DNA from: Actinomycetes bacterium
GTDB lineage: Bacteria > Actinomycetota > Acidimicrobiia > Acidimicrobiales > Acidimicrobiaceae
DNA: 6,308 nt
NCBI GenBank assembly: GCA_021823045.1
Contig: JAKAPB010000120.1
Location: forward strand, 1-6,308
Reading direction: 5' to 3'
This document shows, piece after piece, positions 1-6,308 of this stretch. How positions within the stretch are numbered: the first letter of the stretch is position 1; each line of letters starts with the position of its first letter. The position numbers and the translations under genes are program-made. Under the pieces are notes generated by a model. It worked only from the letters and a program-made list of their open reading frames with translations. It made no database searches and was not told the DNA's origin.

Positions 1-323
1 TGTCGTCGAGTCTGATGTTGAAAGGCAAGTCGTGGAGTTTTGCCTACGCCCACCCAATCCGTCAGGGGGGACGGCTGAGCGTCCTCGAGCCACATTCGCG
101 AACACACTTCACGTTGGAAACGAAGGCTCCAGAACCTAAAGATAGTCGCCCCCCCGTCGCGAGACTTGAACTGACTTAAGTCCAATCAGAGAAGCCGACG
201 GGTGAGACTATGGGTTCGGTTCCTCGACTGTCACCGCCTTGAACGGGTCCAGAATAACTGAATGGGGTCTTCTCGGACCCGATAGTATCTCCTCGACATT
301 TCCTCCGTTCACATACTTCCCAG
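1..323. other. Left-edge stretch with no assignable gene
   Basis: No gene can be supported here. A plus-strand frame enters from the left edge and stays open to a TAA at 177-179 (58 codons, no recognisable motif). On the minus strand a frame is open from 185 to the edge, and another minus frame reads AKLHDLPFNIRLDD at the very edge, which looks protein-like but follows an in-frame TAG. Codon-position composition (hand count) does not favour one frame over the whole stretch. The left end may hold the remnant or tail of another damaged gene, but the window cuts it off. A weak inverted repeat GGGTC/GACCC at 265-280 lies about 45 bases past the end of the neighbouring glycosyltransferase gene; it lacks a U-run and is not called a terminator. 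Confidence 0.3.
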
Positions 324-1406
324 CTATGGATGATTCAGCTGATCCGAGGGTTCTAATGACGACATGAGCCGCATGAGGGTCCGAACGAATTCGTTCCATG
401 AATACCTGCCGGCGAAGTCAGCTTGTTTCCTAGAGAGTCTCCCTAGAGCCGATGGGTCACTTAGAAGGCCGTCTATTGCTCGCGCGAATGAAGTAGGTGT
501 GGCGTCACAGGTTACGATCCCAGCCCCCTGAGACTTTAGCCATTCAAACTCACTTAGACTTGCGGCGACGACAGGTAGACCCCCGGATGCTAAACGGGCA
601 AACATGGCACTTCCGCCCTGCGTCGCACGGTACGGTAGGAGGGCAAGCGTCGATGATTGGATCAGCTCGTCTAATCTTTGGTCTGGAATCCATCCCAATG
701 TCGAAATTCCGGCCCCGTGAAGCTTTCTGTCTAGCACTTCAAGAGATTTCGAGTACTCAGGCTCATGCCTGAGGAGGCGATGGGGACCTCCGACCACCAC
801 AAACTGACAGTCTCCTCGTACCTGTGGCCGCACGGCAGCCAGGACATCTACTCCCTTGTAGGGTGAAAGATACCCGGGGGTTAAGACAATCGCGGGCTTA
901 AGGGGTCGTTGAATGCTACTTTCGAAATTGTGGCAAGGAATTGGTGTCGTCACCACGGGTGTCAATCCGTACTTCCTACGAAGGACTTCGTCCACTCTAT
1001 TGCTAAACACTACGATTTTGCTACGAGAAAGCGTCCTGACCGCGTAATGCGCCCCCAAACGGGTTAGGAATCCAATCCGGAACCCAGAGGACCGTTGATC
1101 TATCACCTCAATCGCGGTGTGAAGCAGTACGATGGTTGGTCGTCCGAGAAACGCCCGGAGGCCGACGGAGAGGAACCCGGCGAAGTTAAGGAGCCCAGAT
1201 GATCCCCAGGAAGTCAAACCGAGGTTGGTGATGACGATTCCATGGTTTCGTAGAATCCTGCTGAACTGGTCGAAGGCGCCTTTTCGAGTCGTCGATGTCT
1301 CTTCCAGTTCAATCCTAATTCCGGCGAACCTGAGTCTTGAAGCGAGCTCCATGCCGAAGTCGCCGATCCCAGTTCCGGAGTAATTGCTGACGAATAGAGC
1401 CGTCAT
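324..1406 (-). CDS. GT4-type (GT-B fold) glycosyltransferase
   Basis: Intact 360-residue protein, normal length for a single-domain GT4 enzyme. Such enzymes transfer a sugar from a nucleotide-sugar donor to a lipid-linked or polysaccharide acceptor on the cytoplasmic side of the membrane. The N-terminal half starts with FVSNYSGTGIGDFGMELA (5-22), the glycine-rich acceptor-side loop typical of the fold. The C-terminal donor domain shows GYLSPYKGVDVL (178-189), FVVVGGPH (202-209), GWIPDQRLDELI (238-249) and LLPYRATQGGSAMF (256-269) followed by LASGGLPVVA (272-281). The usual E-x7-E donor motif is altered: the segment has Q and R where glutamates are common. A hydrophobic stretch near 71-95 belongs to the N-terminal fold or may touch the membrane; no signal peptide is seen. 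The ATG fits the family start (MTALFVSNYS) and has GAGG nine bases upstream as a weak ribosome site. Sugar and acceptor are unknown. Confidence 0.9.
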   Translation of the reverse strand: MTALFVSNYSGTGIGDFGMELASRLRFAGIRIELEETSTTRKGAFDQFSRILRNHGIVITNLGLTSWGSSGLLNFAGFLSVGLRAFLGRPTIVLLHTAIEVIDQRSSGFRIGFLTRLGAHYAVRTLSRSKIVVFSNRVDEVLRRKYGLTPVVTTPIPCHNFESSIQRPLKPAIVLTPGYLSPYKGVDVLAAVRPQVRGDCQFVVVGGPHRLLRHEPEYSKSLEVLDRKLHGAGISTLGWIPDQRLDELIQSSTLALLPYRATQGGSAMFARLASGGLPVVAASLSEFEWLKSQGAGIVTCDATPTSFARAIDGLLSDPSALGRLSRKQADFAGRYSWNEFVRTLMRLMSSLEPSDQLNHP

Positions 1407-1654
1407 CGTCGAAGACCTCGGCGCTGACTCCTCGCGAGGAAAGGTTCATTGGTCAGCGAATGGGGCATGCCTCTCCGCATCGACCGTCAATCGAGCTGAC
1501 CGTAGTTTGGTACGTTCCGTCAGTTCTAGTGCCGCGAACACACCCTTCTGCGTCAGTCATGTATGGGCGGGATCTCGCCGCATGTAATTGAGGACCCAAG
1601 CTTGCAAATAATTTGAATTAGCCGTAGTCTTCAGGCCATGTACTCACCCGGTCT
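1407..1654. other. Intergenic region upstream of the GT4 gene
   Basis: This holds no gene that I can support. It contains an A+T-rich block at about 1600-1622 on an otherwise G+C-richer background, roughly 195 bases before the GT4 start, which could be promoter material but matches no clear box. A perfect 12-base palindrome, TCCTCGCGAGGA at 1429-1440, lies 22 bases upstream of the GT4 start codon; one or two palindromes of this size are expected by chance in a window of this length. Confidence 0.3.
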
Positions 1655-2560
1655 CTAGATAACGCTTGGTTGTTCCGTGGCGCCGGTCGCCTCTATCTGA
1701 GTCAGAACCGTCAGGACCACTAGCCTTGCAAGGGGACCCCCTGCAGTCAAGTGTGATGCGGACTCCTGAATCTCTTCGACCATCCTTCTCGAGACTATTG
1801 CGGCCCACTACACGGGCAGGTGACGAGTCCGGGATGTCAGTACTTTGGGGGGAGAACCCTTCATGGTTCGGGCAGTCGGTCCGGGACGCTCCCAACTGAT
1901 TCGAGTTGTATAAAACTCCACCCGAGTATTCAGACGGTCTTTTCGTCGTGAACACCCTCACCTGCTTGAATAGATTTCTAGCGTTCACCGCTCGGAACGG
2001 GAGGTTCGCCGCGTCCGATCTTGGCGATAAGTAGCCCATACTATCGCTGACCAGCCCCCCCGCCGCGAGTATTCCGTCAGTGTTTGCCTCAGCTGACCAT
2101 CCGGACTCGCCAAAGACAAGGTAATCGGGAAAGTGGACCGCCGTCACGAACAGACAGAGTGGGCCGTCCTGAGTCACTCGATAGGTGGCTGCCAGGGCCA
2201 CGTGGCTCTTCTTCCCCTCCAAGGGAGAGATGGTAAACGGTTTCCTCTCGTAGCTTACGAATTCGGGACTGAAATGAGATCCGAGGAGTTCCTTCTCCCG
2301 TCTCGCCCAACAGAAGGAATGGAACTCCTCGCTCGTGCGGAGGAACGAATACTTCGTCCGTTGCGCGAGGATCGCACTCTGCTCCGTCCCCGATGAGCAA
2401 ATTCCGCCGACCGCTCGTAGTCCTTCTCTTTCGCCCACCGCAAAGGGGCGATGAGCGACTATTGGGCGCTTAGATCTTGACGGAGGTCGATTAGCTCGGC
2501 CCCCTGCAATTTGATCTAGCGTCGAGGTTGTCCGTTATTCTCTTCTGATGCTCGCAACAT
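1655..2560 (-). pseudogene. Decayed gene of unknown family (about 300 codons)
   Basis: I do not recognise this protein. The reading can be pieced together on the minus strand. It begins at ATG 2558-2560 (MLRASEENNGQPRR), meets TAG at 2516-2518, continues as GAELIDLRQDLSAQ, meets TAG at 2459-2461, and goes on as SLIAPLRWAKEKDYERSAEF. Near 2370-2400 it passes to another frame, which is open to about 1900 (YSFLRTSEEFHSF, LLGSHFSPEFVSYERKPF, SHVALAATYRV, FVTAVHFPDYLVFGESG). Near 1780-1900 it returns to the first frame (MVEEIQESASHLTAGGPLA, LVVLTVLTQIEATG) and ends at TAG 1655-1657. Hand counts of G+C by codon position support each frame: about 55/45/85% over 2401-2460 in the first, and about 57/49/70% over 1981-2340 in the second, the same pattern as in rmlA. 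The long 264-codon open stretch (1644-2438) is therefore only the middle of a broken gene plus an out-of-frame tail. It could instead be a genuine shorter gene starting at GTG 2438. Function is unknown; the locus suggests envelope glycan work. Confidence 0.55.
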
Positions 2561-2742
2561 GTCAGCGGTGAAGGCCGCAGGTACTACCTTCCGCGATTGC
2601 TCACGTCACTGATGGAAGCGCTCCCTGCAGTGAGTACCCTGCCACCGCGCGGCGATTGGTGCGTGAACTTCAGCAGGCCGTACTGCAACGGGTTGAAATG
2701 AGCCCTAGGTCGAACGCGGCCGTAGTGAGAGCAGCCGTCGAC
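2561..2742. other. Short unassigned stretch with coding-like composition
   Basis: This lies between the GT2 stop codon and the decayed gene. On the minus strand, the frame of the GT2 gene stays open past its TGA and reads FNPLQYGLLKFTHQSPRGG and VLTAGSASISDVSN before a TAG near 2588. On the plus strand a frame across the same bases reads RRLVRELQQAVLQRVEM and ends just inside the GT2 gene. Hand counts over 2641-2700 give G+C of about 60/40/85% by codon position for the minus frame and 85/40/60% for the plus frame, so either could be the remnant. It may be the true upstream part of the decayed gene at 1655-2560, or a separate fragment. No family is recognised. Confidence 0.25.
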
Positions 2743-3567
2743 TCAGGTACTGGAAAAGCGGCTATTCAATTCTAGAACCAGCTTGGGAGGTTCAGCGGTT
2801 CCAGAAAGGAGGACATTGAAAATGAACATCCCTAGCAGAGTCAGAAACATGACCGGGATTGCCTTCACGATAGGCATCCGTGTATCGAAATCGTGAGTGT
2901 ACCTGACGGGAAGCTCCGCTATGTGATATCCCGCCGATGCAATGTGATAGAGCATGCCCACCTCAAAGGTTCGGTTTGTAACTGTAACTCTCCTCAAAAT
3001 TACTTCTTTCACGACATCCCTCCGAAAGGCCTTGAATCCGCACTGAGCGTCCTTTACCGGTAAGCCAAGGAGGGCTCTGACCAGAATGTGCCAGCCGAGC
3101 CCCACCAGCCGTCGCGTTGCAGTTTCAGGAACCTGCACCACATCGGGTAAGAGTCGTCGCGATGCTATTGCGGCAGGTTCGCCAGAAATGACAGCCGAGA
3201 GAATCTTCCCGGCATCGCTCGCCGGCACGCTCGCATCCGCGTCTGCGAATGCTATGATTGAGTGTTGAGCTTTCCTGAAGCCCTCGAAAATCGCACCGCC
3301 TCGACCAAGTTTGCGCGGGTATGAATAGCATGCTACACCACGGGATCTAAATCGTTCGGCCACACCGGGGGTGTCATCGTTTCCATCCGAAATCACAATG
3401 ACTTCGTAGGGAAGACTGAAGGACTCCAACAACTGAACGTAAGCTGTAAGCGCTTTGGATATCCGCAGTTCTTCGTTGTAAGCTGGTATGACAAGAGAGA
3501 TTGAAGGGCTAGTTACTACACTATCGCGATCTGATACGCTGCATGCCTCTTGAGAGCGCTCTCCCAT
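2743..3567 (-). CDS. GT2 glycosyltransferase, dolichyl/polyprenyl-phosphate hexose synthase type
   Basis: Intact 274-residue GT-A enzyme. Members of this group transfer glucose or mannose from a nucleotide sugar to dolichyl or polyprenyl phosphate at the cytoplasmic membrane face, making a lipid-linked donor for protein or polysaccharide glycosylation. Motifs in order: SLVIPAYNEE (24-33), VISDGNDDT (58-66, nucleotide binding), PRKLGRGGAIFEGF (84-97), the metal-binding DxD in AFADADASV (106-114; D109, D111), ASRR (135-138), DAQCGFKAF (173-181, a hallmark of the dolichyl-phosphate glucose synthase group), and VRYTHDFDTRM (221-231). One hydrophobic segment at about 234-256 probably anchors or associates the C-terminus with the membrane. 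The start is fixed by an in-frame TAA three codons upstream of the ATG; a purine-rich AAGGGGAAG lies upstream as a possible ribosome site with long spacing. The DPM-type mannose version or a different sugar cannot be excluded. Confidence 0.9.
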   Translation of the reverse strand: MGERSQEACSVSDRDSVVTSPSISLVIPAYNEELRISKALTAYVQLLESFSLPYEVIVISDGNDDTPGVAERFRSRGVACYSYPRKLGRGGAIFEGFRKAQHSIIAFADADASVPASDAGKILSAVISGEPAAIASRRLLPDVVQVPETATRRLVGLGWHILVRALLGLPVKDAQCGFKAFRRDVVKEVILRRVTVTNRTFEVGMLYHIASAGYHIAELPVRYTHDFDTRMPIVKAIPVMFLTLLGMFIFNVLLSGTAEPPKLVLELNSRFSST

Positions 3568-4349
3568 GTTCGATTACTTCCCCTTGATGCGGACTCCTAT
3601 CTTGCTACAAGATTTCAGCGGGAACGATTCCCGTGATCGAACGGATTGGGGGCCAGGAGTTAACGAGGCGATTCCAGGGCGTTCGACTGTATCGATTGAG
3701 TGCTCATTCTCATCTATCAAAGCCCTAATGGTGACGAGAATGCCCGGCTTGCTACGTCCGGGCTCCTTCATCTGCAATCTTATCCGGCTCCGCATATCTT
3801 AAACTTCCGTCCGACTCTGCCTCAGAACTCAGGACGCAGGCCTTGGCTCGATCAGCGAGTCCAATATATGGAGGCATGGCGGTTCGCGAGGAGTAAGGGG
3901 AAGATCGAGCATCCGCGGCTCCTTTCATGGCCTCCTTCAGCGTAAGTCTCTGCGAATTACCCAGTACATCGTTATCGCAAGGCCGGCCAGGTACGACGAG
4001 TGCCACAAACGAGCAGGGTTGTTATCTCCAACCTGACCTAATCGAGATAACCGCCGAGGGCCCCGGGTCGCGATACCACCCTCATATCTGCTGAAATCCC
4101 GATCAGACGAAACGGCGTATTCGCCCAAGGGGGTAGAGCAATTACTATCCTGCACCCGAAAATCCCTTGCAAAAGGGTTCACAGTCACAACCCCCACACA
4201 AATCCTTGGTCTCAAGAAATTCGCTCTCTCGGCCGGGCACCGTTGAGCCTACGGCCAGAGTTGCGGCAAGTGTGTGCCCAACTCTGGAAGCGGACAGCGG
4301 CGCAGAGTCCCTAGACGTACAGGTGGGCCTCATGCGACTTTCAACGACT
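3568..4349. other. About 780 bases with no consistent coding signal
   Basis: No gene can be supported. Hand counts of codon-position G+C, 60 bases at a time, show no frame that holds its bias on either strand, unlike the flanking genes. Frames here are short and break into low-meaning peptides. The only suggestive piece is on the minus strand from 4215: a TTG-started frame reading RPRICVGVVTVNPFARDF, which resembles the first strand of a GT2 enzyme, and ending in a hydrophobic stretch near 3945-4000 (YLAGLAITMYWVIRRDL). This could be a very old remnant of another glycosyltransferase, or chance. The interval also contains whatever promoters drive the GT2 gene (minus) and once drove the pseudogene at 4350 (plus), but I can see no clear box. 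Confidence 0.4.
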
Positions 4350-5186
4350 ATGACTCCGGCCATCGTCCGGTCGTTGGGCTAAGACTGCGAAAGCCCCTTC
4401 TTCTCTGTGGTCGTTGTACCCAAGAATTCAGCGATCGAGCCTACTCGGTTTCCGCTGTCCTTAGTTTCACGACTAAATTGGAGTTTCGAAATCATTCTCG
4501 CCGATGGCAGAAATGCCGATGGCACAACAGAGCTTGCGCAAGTGTGTGGTCTCCGTGTTCTTGACGAGGACGAGGCGCCCAATTCTCGGAGTGTTGGAAC
4601 GAGATCCTTAGAGGGAAGAGTACTCCCTTTCCTCACTCCGACATGGAGGATCTTCCGGCCCTGCTCGATAGATGCGACGAGGCGTTGCGGACGGCCCCCT
4701 TGGTCCATCCCCGTGAGGTCGTAAGCTTTGAGAACTCTTGGGCGAAGTCTCAGGGGCTCGGAAGGCGAGGCTCGTTTCACTCGACGTACTGTAAGGCTCA
4801 CCGATGTTTGTCCCGCGAAGCACTCGAATCTCAGTGAGGATACGATGCTCGCTTTGGATGCAGCGTCGAGGATTTGGAACTCCCTGCCCCCAGACTGAGT
4901 TCAGGTTTGCGACGCGCAGGGATGCCTGAGCTCGCGTTGCTCGACCATGAAAGTAAGCTCGATTCGAGTTCATATTTCGCCAAGCGTAGCGCCAGGCCCG
5001 TCTAGCTCCTCCAAGAGGTTCACCCGATTCTTGGGCCGCGCTTCTATCACCCAAGCTCTCCGAAAGGTGGCGTGGAGCCGGTTCGGAGCGAGGAAATCAA
5101 TTCGAGGCTGGACCACGGGGACGACCACCGAGTCAGCGAAACTGCTCCGTACCCTCGCTGCGACGGACCGGCTGCCTGTCTCGTAA
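4350..5186 (+). pseudogene. GT2 family glycosyltransferase pseudogene (several lesions)
   Basis: A former GT-A glycosyltransferase of about 280 residues, on the opposite strand to its neighbours. Pieces in order: SPFFSVVVVPKNSA (from 4392), the N-terminal strand normally reading VVPTxNSA; SFEIILADGRNADGTTELA (4464-4520), the nucleotide-binding motif; RVLDEDEAPNSRSVGTRS; then FL|SDM at 4629-4645 (DxD region), ALLDRCDEALRT, LVHPREVVSFENSWAKSQGL, REALES, GYDARFGCSVEDLEL (4838-4882, with the conserved GGYD and ED catalytic-base region), SYFAKR, and SSKRFTRFLGRA (from about 5004). Lesions: TAA 4380-4382 after the only nearby ATG (4350); a one-base loss at 4634/4635; TGA 4835-4837 in place of the first glycine of GGYD; a further frame change near 4990-5003, with TAG 5003-5005 in the old frame. 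The start and right end are approximate. It converges on rmlA, 33 bases away. It is most likely an inactive relic of a glycan-assembly enzyme; the acceptor and sugar are unknown. Confidence 0.85.
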
Positions 5187-5219
5187 GCGCTAGAAACTCA
5201 GGCTTGGGCAACTATGGAT

Positions 5220-6293
5220 TTAGAGCCGGATTTGGGTTGAGTCCCCGACAACGCATGAGATTGGAAGACTACGAGTTCCATCTGCGCGCAATCTCGCGTT
5301 CCTTCCGACGATAGAGTCAGTAAGCTCGATCGGACCTTCAAGCCTCGCTTGATCCATTACAATGGCTCTCCGGACCGTACTATCGCGAATCACGCAGTCA
5401 TCTCCAACCGCCGTATTCGGACCGATGTAAGCTGTCCCCTCTATCATGGTGCGTCGCCCGATTATAACTGGGCCGTGAATTCTGGCTCCCGGCCCAATCA
5501 TGGACCCAGGCTCCAATCGCACCCGACCGGATATGTCCGCTCCCGCCGATACGATTCCATGAAGTGAGTAGTGAGACCGCGGCGTGGTCTCTAGAATCAG
5601 GTCGTTTGCTTCAAGAAGGTCCTCTGGACGGCCCGTATCTTTCCACCAGCCCCGGAGTCGATTGACCACAACCCGCTTTCCACTAGAGTTTAGAGCCGCG
5701 ATCGCATCCGTGATCTCCAGCTCGCCTCTCGCCGAGGGCTGCAAACTATCAATCACGTCATGAATCGCTTCAGTGAATAGATAGACTCCGACTAGGGCCA
5801 GGGAGCTGCGGGGATGCTGTGGTTTTTCAACTAGTGAGATGATTCGATCGCCGTCCAACTCTACGACTCCAAAGCGAGTCGGGTCTGTGACGCGAGCCAC
5901 TCCTATTACTGCATCTGGATTGTGTGCGCGGTAGCTTCTGATAAACGGCTTGACTCCTTGCTGGAGGAGGTTATCGCCAAGGTACATCACGAACGGGTCA
6001 TGAGAAAGAAACTCTCGCGCGCAGAGGACGGCATGAGCCAGTCCTCGAGGTTCTCCTTGACGGATGAAAGTCACATTTGCCCCAAGTCTGGTGCCGCTCC
6101 CGATCGCCTCTTCCACGCCCTCGTGGATCGGACCGAGTACGACTGCGACGTCGCGAATGCCCGCATCAACCAGGTGACGAAGGCCATAGAATAGCATGGG
6201 TTGATTCGCGATTGGGAGCATGTGTTTGTTACCTGAGAACGTTAGCGGACGTAGCCGGGTGCCGTGGCCCCCTGCCAGCAAGAGTCCTTTCAT
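5220..6293 (-). CDS. rmlA: Glucose-1-phosphate thymidylyltransferase, long form
   Basis: Intact 357-residue cytoplasmic sugar nucleotidyltransferase. It joins glucose-1-phosphate and dTTP to give dTDP-glucose and pyrophosphate, the entry step to dTDP-rhamnose and other deoxysugars. The catalytic domain shows the signature LLLAGGHGTRLRPLT (4-18), NKHMLPIANQPM (22-33, with the substrate-binding lysine), GEPRGLAHAV (80-89), YLGDN (104-108, metal-binding Asp), FGVVE (141-145), VEKP (155-158), VGVYLF (168-173), GELEITDAI (190-198) and GWWKDTGRPEDLLEAN (215-230). Residues about 250-335 form a left-handed beta-helix of hexapeptide-like repeats, absent from the short enterobacterial RmlA, and mark the long form found in archaea, actinobacteria and others. 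The start MKGLLLAGG is canonical; the 15 bases left upstream contain no Shine-Dalgarno sequence, so the mRNA may be leaderless. Some relatives use UTP, so donor specificity is inferred. Partner genes rmlB, rmlC and rmlD are not in the window; they may lie beyond the right edge. Confidence 0.95.
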   Translation of the reverse strand: MKGLLLAGGHGTRLRPLTFSGNKHMLPIANQPMLFYGLRHLVDAGIRDVAVVLGPIHEGVEEAIGSGTRLGANVTFIRQGEPRGLAHAVLCAREFLSHDPFVMYLGDNLLQQGVKPFIRSYRAHNPDAVIGVARVTDPTRFGVVELDGDRIISLVEKPQHPRSSLALVGVYLFTEAIHDVIDSLQPSARGELEITDAIAALNSSGKRVVVNRLRGWWKDTGRPEDLLEANDLILETTPRSHYSLHGIVSAGADISGRVRLEPGSMIGPGARIHGPVIIGRRTMIEGTAYIGPNTAVGDDCVIRDSTVRRAIVMDQARLEGPIELTDSIVGRNARLRADGTRSLPISCVVGDSTQIRL

Positions 6294-6308
6294 TCTGGTT
6301 AGATCGGA

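Noticed and set aside
265..280. GGGTC/GACCC hairpin past the GT4 gene, possible terminator
   Set aside because: Only a 5-base stem with no clear U-run following on the minus strand.
208..399. A 63-codon minus frame overlapping the GT4 3' end
   Set aside because: It overlaps the conserved end of the GT4 gene by 76 bases and lacks codon-position bias in the non-overlapping part.
1429..1440. Perfect 12-base palindrome TCCTCGCGAGGA upstream of the GT4 gene, possible operator
   Set aside because: About one or two such palindromes are expected by chance in 6.3 kb, and no second copy was seen.
1453..1560. A 35-codon minus frame starting MTDAEGCVRGTRTDG
   Set aside because: Too short, no ribosome site, no recognised motif; expected by chance.
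1600..1622. A+T-rich block as a promoter for the GT4 gene
   Set aside because: It lies nearly 200 bases from the start codon and matches no defined bacterial or archaeal box well.
1644..2438. A complete 264-residue gene read as it stands from GTG 2438
   Set aside because: The last 80 or so residues are low in protein-like character and the coding phase changes at both ends, so a broken longer gene explains it better.
4350..5186. Programmed frameshifting to express the plus-strand GT2
   Set aside because: Several unrelated lesions, including two in-frame stops, and no slippery sequence at the break points.
5349..6194. Plus-strand open frames opposite rmlA
   Set aside because: They are antisense to a full-length, well-conserved rmlA and show no family motif.

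Overview
The window is a piece of a surface-glycan (cell-envelope polysaccharide or glycoprotein glycan) locus in decay, from a prokaryote of medium G+C. Three intact genes, all on the minus strand, take up less than half of it: a GT4-type glycosyltransferase (324-1406), a GT2 enzyme of the dolichyl/polyprenyl-phosphate glucose or mannose synthase type (2743-3567), and a long-form glucose-1-phosphate thymidylyltransferase, RmlA (5220-6293). The gaps between them, about 1.3 kb and 1.65 kb, are far larger than normal intergenic spacing and contain wrecked genes rather than regulatory DNA.

Layout. 1-323: no gene I can assign. 324-1406: intact GT4. 1407-1654: intergenic. 1655-2560 (minus): decayed reading frame of unknown family, assembled from three segments in two frames with two in-frame stops. 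2561-2742: short unassigned stretch with coding-like composition. 2743-3567: intact GT2. 3568-4349: about 780 bases with no consistent coding signal. 4350-5186 (plus): clearly recognisable GT2 glycosyltransferase pseudogene, broken by two stops and at least two frameshifts; one of the frameshifts is explained by loss of a single base inside the metal-binding DxD motif. It lies opposite to, and converges on, rmlA (5220-6293), which runs almost to the right edge.

How the genes fit together. RmlA would make a nucleotide-activated hexose (dTDP-glucose, first step towards dTDP-rhamnose and related sugars). The GT2 enzyme would load a hexose on a polyprenyl/dolichyl phosphate at the membrane. The GT4 enzyme, and formerly the broken GT2, would add sugars to a lipid-linked glycan. 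The broken genes suggest that this strain has lost some steps of an older glycan pathway.

Organism. The long RmlA, the dolichyl-phosphate-type GT2 and the lack of a Shine-Dalgarno sequence before rmlA fit an archaeon (for example a euryarchaeal or Thermoplasmata-like lineage), but all three also occur in bacteria, so this is a weak inference. I saw no RNA gene, CRISPR array, insertion sequence or attachment site.
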